Assembly: GCF_947492715.1 (NCBI RefSeq)
Contig: NZ_CANLNS010000001.1
Location: 682,001-746,000 of the forward strand
DNA length: 64,000 bases
Direction of reading: 5' to 3'
Origin: an uncultured Psychroserpens sp.
GTDB taxonomy: Bacteria > Bacteroidota > Bacteroidia > Flavobacteriales > Flavobacteriaceae
Part shown: in pieces, positions 55,078 to 62,011 of the stretch
How positions within the stretch are numbered: position 1 is the first letter of the stretch
Layout of the letters: every line of letters begins with the position of its first letter
Position numbers and translations under genes: made by a program
The notes under the pieces: generated by a model
Told to the model about the DNA's origin: nothing
What the model saw: only the letters and a program-made list of their open reading frames with translations
The model's database searches: none

Positions 55078-56226
55078 TTGCCCTTGCAACAACCAATCTC
55101 TATAACAGCTATCTCTTCAATATCTCCTTTGGGATCACATCCCGATGAGATTTGGAAAAACTATATAAACAAGAATCATTTTTTTATAGAAGAAAAAGAT
55201 GTACTAATAGCTAAAATTGATTCTGAAACTAAACAGAAAATTGAGTTGCTAAAGCAGTCCAACGTTAAATACAAAAATTTAGACAATACCGTATTATTTG
55301 CCATTCATACATCGAGAGAAGCTATAAAAAAAGCCAACTGGAAGTCGAGTGATAACTTCGGAATTAATATTGGTTCTTCTCGTGGTGCTACAGCCCTATT
55401 CGAAAAATATCATAAAGGATTTATTAAAAATAAAAAAGCAAATACTTTAACCTCTCCAACAACTACTTTAGGAAATATTTCTTCATGGGTTGCACATGAT
55501 TTACAAACAAAAGGTCCAGAAATTTCGCATTCAATTACGTGTTCCACTGCTTTGCATGCCATGCTTAATGGCATTGCTTGGATTAGTGCTGGACTATGCG
55601 ATAAATTTTTAGTTGGAGGAAGCGAAGCGCCTTTAACTCCTTTTACTATTGCCCAAATGCAAGCCTTAAAAATTTACGCAAAAACCAATATCAACCCCTA
55701 TCCAAACCAGTCTCTTAATATTAACAAAAAAGACAATACAATGATCCTTGGAGAAGGCGCGGCAATGGCATGTTTGGAATCTGGTAACGCGCCAAATGCG
55801 ATAGCCACCATAATTGGAATGGGTTATGCTACCGAAATCTTAGAACATAGTGCCTCACTATCAACAAATGCACTTTGCTTTCAACAATCTATGGCTATGG
55901 CTATAGGTAGTTTAAACCCAGATGATATTGATGTTATTGTTACGCATACTCCAGGAACAATTAAAGGCGATTTGGCCGAAATAAATGCTATCAATACAAT
56001 TTTTTGTAACAAAACACCATCATTAACTACTAATAAGTGGAAGATAGGTCACAGCCTTGGTGCTTCCGGACTTTTAAATATTGAAATGGCAATAATGATG
56101 TTGCAACACGAGATGTTTATTTCAATACCTTACCTAAAAGCCAAAACACCTCAACGCATCAAAAACGTACTGGTTAATGCCGTAGGTTTTGGCGGAAATG
56201 CCGTATCTATCTTATTGTCAAAATAA
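55078..56226 (+). CDS. FabF-like beta-ketoacyl synthase in the biotin locus
   Basis: A 382-residue condensing enzyme starting with TTG (MPLQQPISITAISSISPLGS). The full catalytic triad is present: Cys in SITCSTALHAML (near 158), His in VTHTPGTIKGD (near 285) and His in WKIGHSLGASG (near 325). It is about 30 residues shorter than FabF. Position between bioA and bioB, with its own promoter, suggests it builds or elongates the pimeloyl chain, since no bioC, bioH or bioG appears here. BioZ of some bacteria is a KASIII-type counterpart, but this is a FabF-type. The role is inference from context. Confidence 0.85.
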   Translation: MPLQQPISITAISSISPLGSHPDEIWKNYINKNHFFIEEKDVLIAKIDSETKQKIELLKQSNVKYKNLDNTVLFAIHTSREAIKKANWKSSDNFGINIGSSRGATALFEKYHKGFIKNKKANTLTSPTTTLGNISSWVAHDLQTKGPEISHSITCSTALHAMLNGIAWISAGLCDKFLVGGSEAPLTPFTIAQMQALKIYAKTNINPYPNQSLNINKKDNTMILGEGAAMACLESGNAPNAIATIIGMGYATEILEHSASLSTNALCFQQSMAMAIGSLNPDDIDVIVTHTPGTIKGDLAEINAINTIFCNKTPSLTTNKWKIGHSLGASGLLNIEMAIMMLQHEMFISIPYLKAKTPQRIKNVLVNAVGFGGNAVSILLSK

Positions 56227-56297
56227 CATTTGATATATATTGTAAGACTCTTTTAAAGGTCTTATATTTCAGTATTAATTTTTAACACTAACCTATT

Positions 56298-56930
56298 ATG
56301 GAATGGTTTTCAGCTTTAGATGGATTCTCACAATTCTTCTGGATTATTGCGCTCATTGGCTCGTTACTTTTTGTGTTCGTTATTATCACAACCTTTGCAG
56401 GTATTGATGGAGGTGACGACATAGGAGATGTAGACTCTGATATCGATGCCGATACAGGAATTGGATTTCAATTTATAACTTTTAAAAACCTCGTAGGTTT
56501 CTTTACCATTTTTGGATGGACAGGTATTGCATGTCTTAATGCTGGCATGTCTAAATCTGTAAGTGTTATCATTGCTACAGTTTGCGGATTAATTATGATG
56601 GCAATCATGGCTGCCATGTTTTTTTCTATGCGGAAATTGGCAGACAGTGGTACCTTGGATTACAAAAATGCGATAGGAGCCATAGGAGAAATTTATCTTA
56701 CCGTTGGTGCAAACCGAACAAGAATGGGAAAAGTTAGTGTACGTGTTCAAGGCTCATTACGTGAACTTGAAGCACTTTCAGATTCTCTTGTAGAACTCAA
56801 ATCAGGGGCACTTATTAAAGTCGTTGATGTTACCTCCAATGGCATATTAATAGTCGAACAAACAAAGAAACCTATAGAACCAATTAAAACAGAAACACAT
56901 GAACTACCTTCTGACACAACAAAACTTTGA
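56298..56930 (+). CDS. NfeD-like OB-fold membrane protein
   Basis: A 210-residue protein with an N-terminal helix (FFWIIALIGSLLFVFVIITT), an acidic linker (GGDDIGDVDSDIDADTG), two central helices (LVGFFTIFGWTGIACLNAGM; VIIATVCGLIMMAIMAAMFF), and a C-terminal OB fold (AIGAIGEIYLTVGANRTRMG to IKVVDVTSNGILIVEQ). This resembles YqiJ/NfeD partners of flotillin. The next gene is a flotillin whose ATG lies 32 bases inside this frame, which links the two. Together they may organise membrane microdomains. Confidence 0.85.
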   Translation: MEWFSALDGFSQFFWIIALIGSLLFVFVIITTFAGIDGGDDIGDVDSDIDADTGIGFQFITFKNLVGFFTIFGWTGIACLNAGMSKSVSVIIATVCGLIMMAIMAAMFFSMRKLADSGTLDYKNAIGAIGEIYLTVGANRTRMGKVSVRVQGSLRELEALSDSLVELKSGALIKVVDVTSNGILIVEQTKKPIEPIKTETHELPSDTTKL

Positions 56931-58329
56931 TTTAGGCTTTCCAATAGTTATCGTTATTGCGATACTTATTGTATTTGTCTTTCTAATTATTCTTATTAAA
57001 CGTTATAAACGTTGCCCTTCCGACCGTATTTTAGTGGTTTATGGAAAAGTAGGTGGAGGTCAATCGGCCAAATGTATCCATGGTGGAGCCGCCTTTATAT
57101 TTCCTGTTATTCAGGATTATGAATTCTTAGATTTAACACCAATCTCAATAGAAGTTAACTTAGTTAATGCACTATCAAAACAAAATATTCGTGTTAATGT
57201 TCCTTCTCGCTTTACTATTGGTGTCTCTACTGAACCTGGCGTTATGCAAAATGCTGCCGAACGTTTATTAGGTTTAGCACAACAAGATGTTCAAGAATTA
57301 GCTAAAGAAATTATTTTTGGTCAATTACGTTTGGTAGTAGCCTCAATGGATATCGAAGAAATTAACAGTGACAGAGATAAGTTCTTAACCAATATTTCTC
57401 AAAGTGTTGAGTCCGAATTAAAGAAAGTAGGTCTTAAACTTATTAACGTAAATATTACTGATATCGTTGATGAATCTGGCTATATAGAAGCACTTGGTAA
57501 AGAAGCAGCCGCACATGCAATTAACGCCGCACGTAAGTCGGTTGCCGAAAAAACAAGAGATGGTTCTATTGGTGAAGCTAATGCAGTGCAAGATGAAAGA
57601 ACACAAGTTGCTGCTGCAAACGCACAAGCAGTAGAAGGAGAAAACACGGCAAAAATAGCTGTTGCAAACTCAGATTCACTACGTCGTCAAAGAGAGGCCG
57701 AAGCAGAACGTGTTGCAATCGCGGCAGAAAAAGTACAAAGTGCAAAAGCCTTGGAAGAATCTTATGCTGCTGAAAAAGATGCCGAAATAGCGAGAGCAGA
57801 ACGCGAGCGTTCTTCTCAAATGGCAGATGTTATTGTTCCTGCTGAAATTGACAAGCGAAAAGTAGAAATTGATGCCGAAGCCGAAGCTGAAATGATTCGT
57901 CGTAGAGCTAAAGGTGAAGCAGATGCAATTTTATTTAAGGCACAAGCTGAAGCACAAGGACAATTTGAAGTCTTAACGAAGCAAGCTGCAGGTTTACAAG
58001 AAATTGTTAAAGCTGCCGGAAATAGTAGTAAAGATGCTGTATTATTATTAATTGCAGATAAATTGCCTGAGCTTGTAAAAACACAAGCGGAAGCTATTAA
58101 AAATATCAAAATTGATAAAGTCACTGTTTGGGAAAATGGTGGAAATGGAGAAGATGGAAAGTCATCTACAGCCAATTTCTTATCAGGAATGTACAAATCT
58201 GTTCCTCCATTACAAGACATGTTTAACATGGCTGGTATGGACTTACCTGAGTACTTAAAAGGAAAAGACAAGACCAAACCTGAAGAACCAAAATCACTTC
58301 CAGAGAAAAAAGAAGATGATAAAAATTAA
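56899..58329 (+). CDS. Flotillin-family (SPFH) protein
   Basis: A 476-residue protein. An N-terminal helix (FPIVIVIAILIVFVFLIILI) anchors it to the membrane. The SPFH/band 7 domain follows (RILVVYGKVGGGQSAKCIHG; about 35-210), then a long Ala/Glu-rich coiled coil (about 215-390) with repeated AEAEAEM-type segments. The C-terminal tail is polar (LPEKKEDDKN). Flotillins scaffold lipid microdomains. It overlaps the NfeD-like gene by 32 bases; the start codon is the only ATG before the helix. A strong terminator follows, so bioB is transcribed separately. Confidence 0.94.
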   Translation: MNYLLTQQNFDLGFPIVIVIAILIVFVFLIILIKRYKRCPSDRILVVYGKVGGGQSAKCIHGGAAFIFPVIQDYEFLDLTPISIEVNLVNALSKQNIRVNVPSRFTIGVSTEPGVMQNAAERLLGLAQQDVQELAKEIIFGQLRLVVASMDIEEINSDRDKFLTNISQSVESELKKVGLKLINVNITDIVDESGYIEALGKEAAAHAINAARKSVAEKTRDGSIGEANAVQDERTQVAAANAQAVEGENTAKIAVANSDSLRRQREAEAERVAIAAEKVQSAKALEESYAAEKDAEIARAERERSSQMADVIVPAEIDKRKVEIDAEAEAEMIRRRAKGEADAILFKAQAEAQGQFEVLTKQAAGLQEIVKAAGNSSKDAVLLLIADKLPELVKTQAEAIKNIKIDKVTVWENGGNGEDGKSSTANFLSGMYKSVPPLQDMFNMAGMDLPEYLKGKDKTKPEEPKSLPEKKEDDKN

Positions 58330-58333
58330 CCAT

Positions 58334-58363
58334 AAAAAAGCCCGTTATATAGCGGGCTTTTTT
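58334..58363 (+). terminator. Intrinsic terminator after flotillin
   Basis: AAAAAGCCCG and CGGGCTTTTTT flank a short A/T loop, giving a GC-rich stem and a run of T, 5 bases after the stop codon. Confidence 0.92.
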
Positions 58364-58432
58364 GAATTTAAAATTGTTAAAAAACTATTCATATTTACAG
58401 CATACTTTTTATTATAGTATCATTTTATATTT

Positions 58433-58440
58433 TATTTTTG
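58433..58440 (+). promoter_or_regulatory. -7 element TATTTTTG of bioB
   Basis: Exact TAnnTTTG match followed by ATCT and then the bioB ATG, so the transcript probably has no leader. Confidence 0.5.
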
Positions 58441-58444
58441 ATCT

Positions 58445-59539
58445 ATGAATGAAACAAGACACAATTGGACCAAAGAAGAAATTCTAGGAATATACAATAA
58501 ACCGTTAATGGAGTTGTTATACGATGCCGCAACCATTCATCGGAAACATCACGACCCTAATACAGTTCAGGTATCAACATTACTTTCAATAAAAACAGGT
58601 GGCTGCCCAGAAGATTGTGGATATTGTCCGCAAGCAGCTCGATATCACACAAATATTGAAGGTAATGATTTAATGTCTGTTCAGCAGGTAAAAGCTCAAG
58701 CCTTAAGAGCAAAATCATCTGGAAGTTCTCGTGTTTGTATGGGAGCTGCATGGCGAAATGTGAAAGATGGCGTAGAGTTTGACCAGGTTTTAGAAATGGT
58801 AAGAACCATCAATAAACTGGAAATGGAAGTGTGTTGTACTTTAGGTATGATTACCGAAAATCAAGCACAGCGTTTAGCTGAAGCTGGTTTATATGCATAT
58901 AATCACAACTTAGACTCTTCTGAAGAATATTATAAAGAAGTCATATCTACCAGAGGTTATGAAGATCGTTTAGAAACCATTGATAATGTCAGAAAAACCA
59001 ATGTAACCGTGTGTTCTGGTGGTATTATTGGTATGGGAGAAAAAACTGAAGATAGAGCAGGAATGCTGGTTGCTCTATCTACTTTAAATCCACAACCAGA
59101 GTCTGTTCCAATCAATGCTTTAGTGGCTGTAGAAGGCACGCCACTAGAAGATCAAAAACCTGTATCTATTTGGGATATGGTGAGAATGGTAGCAACAACA
59201 AGGATTGTTATGCCCGAAACCCAAGTAAGATTAAGTGCTGGTCGTACCGAAATGACACGTGAAGGTCAAGCTATGTGTTTCTTTGCTGGAGCAAATTCAA
59301 TTTTTGCTGGTGATAAACTTTTAACGACTCCTAATCCAGATGTTAATGAAGATATGGAAATGTTTAAACTGTTAGGTTTAAATCCGCAAAAACCATTCAT
59401 CAAAAAAATGCAACCAGAAACGGTTGAAGCTCAAGACTCTCAATACCAAGCATTAGGTGAAAAACCTAAATGGACGCGACCTGAACATAAAATAGAGCGT
59501 AACGAAGATGCCAAGCAAAAGGCAAAAGCGCTTAAATAA
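58445..59539 (+). CDS. bioB: Biotin synthase
   Basis: A 364-residue radical-SAM enzyme that inserts sulfur into dethiobiotin. The radical-SAM cluster is CPEDCGYCPQAARYH (CxxxCxxC near 52), with the second, sacrificial cluster ligands in CMGAAWRNVKDG, CCTLGMI and RLSAGRTEM downstream. NHNLDSSEEYY is typical. A lysine-rich tail (about 345-364) makes it slightly long. It has its own promoter and is followed 3 bases later by a DUF3784 gene. It completes the pathway begun by bioF, bioA and bioD. Confidence 0.97.
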   Translation: MNETRHNWTKEEILGIYNKPLMELLYDAATIHRKHHDPNTVQVSTLLSIKTGGCPEDCGYCPQAARYHTNIEGNDLMSVQQVKAQALRAKSSGSSRVCMGAAWRNVKDGVEFDQVLEMVRTINKLEMEVCCTLGMITENQAQRLAEAGLYAYNHNLDSSEEYYKEVISTRGYEDRLETIDNVRKTNVTVCSGGIIGMGEKTEDRAGMLVALSTLNPQPESVPINALVAVEGTPLEDQKPVSIWDMVRMVATTRIVMPETQVRLSAGRTEMTREGQAMCFFAGANSIFAGDKLLTTPNPDVNEDMEMFKLLGLNPQKPFIKKMQPETVEAQDSQYQALGEKPKWTRPEHKIERNEDAKQKAKALK

Positions 59540-59542
59540 GTT

Positions 59543-59860
59543 ATGCTGATTCTCGTTGCCATTATTTTTATTCTGCTGGGTATTGCCATAAAATATGGTA
59601 AACTATATTTTCTTATTGCAGGCTATAATACAATGTCAAAAGAAGAACAAGCTAAGTATGATATTGATGGTGTTGCTAGTGTTTTTAGAAATGCCATGTT
59701 TGGTATGGCTCTAATCATGATTATAGGTTACATTGTTTTAAAATTGTTGGGGTGCCAAGAGTTTGAATCCTATGTTCTTTTTGGAGCCCTTGGGATTGGA
59801 TTACCATATTTATTAATCGTTTCTAATTCTGGAAAATTCAAAATCGATAAAAACAACTAA
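59543..59860 (+). CDS. DUF3784 membrane protein
   Basis: A 105-residue protein with an N-terminal helix (LILVAIIFILLGIAIKYGK), the motif LIAGYNTMSKEEQAKYD typical of DUF3784, and two further helices (MFGMALIMIIGYIVLKLLG; SYVLFGALGIGLPYLLIV). Function unknown. It is 3 bases after bioB and so probably co-transcribed. Confidence 0.85.
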   Translation: MLILVAIIFILLGIAIKYGKLYFLIAGYNTMSKEEQAKYDIDGVASVFRNAMFGMALIMIIGYIVLKLLGCQEFESYVLFGALGIGLPYLLIVSNSGKFKIDKNN

Positions 59861-59913
59861 TCCCTACTAACGAAATTTTAACAAACAATTATTTCCGTTT
59901 CATAACGTTTTCT

Positions 59914-59921
59914 TAACTTTG
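59914..59921 (+). promoter_or_regulatory. -7 element TAACTTTG of the cupin-like gene
   Basis: Exact TAnnTTTG match 20 bases before the TTG start at 59942. It supports that start over later ATGs. Confidence 0.45.
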
Positions 59922-59941
59922 AAACCTAAAATTTTTGACAT

Positions 59942-60802
59942 TTGAAACTCAATCTTCAAGATATTCCTCGTGTTAAAAACATTTCCAAAGAGGAGTTTAT
60001 AAAAAACTACTTCAAACCACAAAAGCCTGTGGTAATAGAACGATTTATAGAAGATTGGCCTGCGTACACCAAATGGAGTTTAGATTACATGAAAGACGTA
60101 GCGGGCGACAAAATTGTGCCTCTTTATGACGACAGACCAGTAGATTATAAAGATGGATTTAATGAGCCGCATGCAAAAATGAAAATGAGTGAATATGTTG
60201 ATTTACTCAAAAGCAAACCAACTAAATACCGCATTTTTCTTTGGAATGTTCTAAAGGAAATACCTCAATTACAAAAAGATTACACCTATCCTGATTTTGG
60301 TTTGAAACTAATGAAAAGTCTTCCCATGTTATTTTTTGGCGGAAGAAACTCACATACATTTATGCATTATGATATTGATTTAGCCAATATTTTCCACTTT
60401 CATTTTGAAGGTAAAAAGCTATGTATATTATTTGATCAAAAACAAAGCGATTATCTATATAAAATTCCACATTCGTTAATCACAAGAGAAGATATCGATT
60501 TTTCTAATCCAGATTTCGAAAAATGGCCAGCGCTAAAAAAAGCCAAAGGTTGGCAATGTGAATTAAACCATGGCGAAGTGCTGTATATGCCAGAAGGTTA
60601 TTGGCATTATATGAAATACCTAACACCAGGGTTTTCTATGAGCCTTCGTGCTATAGCTAGGCACCCAAAAAACTTAGGAAAGGCAATATACAACGTCCTA
60701 ATTATGCGTCACTTTGACAACCTCATGAGACGCATAAAAGGTCAGAAATGGATTGACTGGAAAAATGCAGAAGCTGTTACAAGAACCGATAAGAGTTTTT
60801 GA
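59942..60802 (+). CDS. JmjC/cupin-like 2-oxoglutarate dioxygenase-type protein
   Basis: A 286-residue protein that begins at TTG (MKLNLQDIPRVKNISKEEF). The body matches the cupin-like (JmjC, FIH-like) domain: KPQKPVVIERFIEDWPAYTK at the start, the iron ligands in HTFMHYDIDLANIF (HxD) and the later His in MPEGYWHYMKYL, and the strand GEVLYMPEGYW. Members hydroxylate proteins or small molecules using 2-oxoglutarate and Fe(II). The substrate is unknown. A beta-barrel protein gene follows after 64 bases with its own promoter. Confidence 0.87.
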   Translation: MKLNLQDIPRVKNISKEEFIKNYFKPQKPVVIERFIEDWPAYTKWSLDYMKDVAGDKIVPLYDDRPVDYKDGFNEPHAKMKMSEYVDLLKSKPTKYRIFLWNVLKEIPQLQKDYTYPDFGLKLMKSLPMLFFGGRNSHTFMHYDIDLANIFHFHFEGKKLCILFDQKQSDYLYKIPHSLITREDIDFSNPDFEKWPALKKAKGWQCELNHGEVLYMPEGYWHYMKYLTPGFSMSLRAIARHPKNLGKAIYNVLIMRHFDNLMRRIKGQKWIDWKNAEAVTRTDKSF

Positions 60803-60832
60803 TAAAAACCCTTCTGTATTAAAAACTTATAA

Positions 60833-60840
60833 TATATTTG
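60833..60840 (+). promoter_or_regulatory. -7 element TATATTTG of the outer-membrane protein gene
   Basis: Exact TAnnTTTG match 26 bases before the chosen ATG at 60867. It lies after the cupin-like stop codon, so the two genes can be expressed separately. Confidence 0.55.
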
Positions 60841-60866
60841 CTGTCTCAAATTTTAGAATGATGATT

Positions 60867-61358
60867 ATGAAAAAACTACTATTATTTATCGCTTTAATTT
60901 CGGTTTCATTTGTAAATGCTCAAGCATATAAAGGAAAAGGAGACCAAAAATTTCAAGTTGGCGCTAGTATTCAGGACGAAGCAACAGGAATCAATATTAC
61001 ATATGACTATGGAATAGGTGAAAACATCTCAATTGGTGTATCTTCAACCTATGCTTTAGGAGTTGATGATATTTTAGATGCCGATTTCGGTGATCGTTTC
61101 GATTTAAAAGCACGCTTTAATGCTAACCTCGGTAACGTATTAAATATTGATGAAAACTTTGATGTATACCCAGGTTTAAGTCTTAGTTTAAAGAATTTCG
61201 GAGGTCATGTAGGAGCACGTTACTTCTTTACTGATGGTTTTGGTGTATTCACCGAAGCTACATTTCCGCTTGCAAAGTATGACGAAAATAAATTAGAATT
61301 GGCAAATTTTATTCACAACCAATTTGCTATAAATATTGGTGCATCATTTAACCTTTAA
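60867..61358 (+). CDS. Small outer-membrane beta-barrel protein (DUF6646-like)
   Basis: The start is taken at MKKLLLFIALISVSFVNAQ, a clean signal peptide; earlier in-frame ATGs at 60858 and 60753 are less likely, the latter being upstream of the promoter. The mature 145 residues alternate strands and loops (GDQKFQVGASIQDEATGINI; YPGLSLSLKNFGGHVGARYF) and end FAINIGASFNL with a terminal Leu after Asn, as in small outer-membrane barrels of Flavobacteria (DUF6646). No ligand can be inferred. Confidence 0.8.
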   Translation: MKKLLLFIALISVSFVNAQAYKGKGDQKFQVGASIQDEATGINITYDYGIGENISIGVSSTYALGVDDILDADFGDRFDLKARFNANLGNVLNIDENFDVYPGLSLSLKNFGGHVGARYFFTDGFGVFTEATFPLAKYDENKLELANFIHNQFAINIGASFNL

Positions 61359-61385
61359 AGGATGCTTCAAATAACATTTTAAACT

Positions 61386-61418
61386 AAAAAAACCACCTCT
61401 ATAGAGGTGGTTTTTTTA
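61386..61418. terminator. Bidirectional terminator between the barrel gene and recX
   Basis: AAAAAACCACCTCT and AGAGGTGGTTTTTT are perfect inverted arms around a two-base centre, flanked by A and T runs, serving both converging genes. Confidence 0.92.
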
Positions 61419-61889
61419 TGGAATTAATGTTCTAATTTTCTCATAGACAAGATGACTTTCCCAGCCTCTATATAGAAGATAGTCAGCCAATTTCTTTCTT
61501 TTTTTTTGTACGTTAGAGTCTTTAATTGTCATTACTTTTTTTTCTGCCAATGCATGAAAAGTATCATAATAATCTTGCTCATCAATTTCATTTAAAGCAA
61601 TAGATATTAAGGTTTTATTGATATCTCTCCGTTTTAATTCTAATTGTAATCGTTGCTTTCCCCATTTTTTAATTCTGAATTTTCCTCTCACGAAGGCTCT
61701 AGCAAACCGTTCTTCATTTAGAAAATTGTGCTGAAGCAAATGCACAATAATTTGATCTCTAGCTTCTGGAATCATTCTCATTTCATACAATTTCTGAGTC
61801 ACGTCTTTATGGCAACGTTCCTGATAAGCACAATAGCGTTCCATTCTTTTTTGCGCTTCATCGAAAGTATATGTTTTTGATAGATTCAT
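61416..61889 (-). CDS. recX: Regulatory protein RecX
   Basis: A 157-residue RecX-family protein, which binds RecA filaments and limits their activity. It is made of three-helix repeats with the expected signatures: YCAYQERCHKDVTQKLYEMR (first repeat), FLNEERFARAFVRGKFRIKK with WGKQRLQLELKRRDI (second), and LADYLLYRGWESHLVYEKI (third). recA is not in this window. It overlaps the terminator at its 3' end. Confidence 0.94.
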   Translation of the reverse strand: MNLSKTYTFDEAQKRMERYCAYQERCHKDVTQKLYEMRMIPEARDQIIVHLLQHNFLNEERFARAFVRGKFRIKKWGKQRLQLELKRRDINKTLISIALNEIDEQDYYDTFHALAEKKVMTIKDSNVQKKRKKLADYLLYRGWESHLVYEKIRTLIP

Positions 61890-61948
61890 TGTGCGAAAAT
61901 ATAACTTTTTGTTAATAAATACCGTACCTTAAAGCGCTCATTTGTAAG

Positions 61949-61956
61949 TATTTTTG
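61949..61956 (+). promoter_or_regulatory. Candidate -7 element TATTTTTG of the lamin-tail gene
   Basis: Exact TAnnTTTG match 55 bases before the ATG at 62012. A hairpin follows in the leader (TTTGCT at 61971-61976, AGCAAA at 61982-61987). Confidence 0.4.
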
Positions 61957-62011
61957 TGTAAATTCGCACGTTTGCTTTTTGAGCAAAATGTATTTAAATT
62001 AATTCATCCCT

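Noticed and set aside
57816-58277. A 153-codon open frame on the minus strand inside the flotillin gene
   Set aside because: It is the shadow of the Ala/Glu-rich coiled coil (Ser, Ala, Phe-rich reverse translation) and has no promoter or homologue-like motif.
58374-58400. A BirA-like palindrome before bioB (TTGTTAA with TTACAG)
   Set aside because: The arms match poorly and the spacing differs from the candidate before the KAS gene, so I do not call it.
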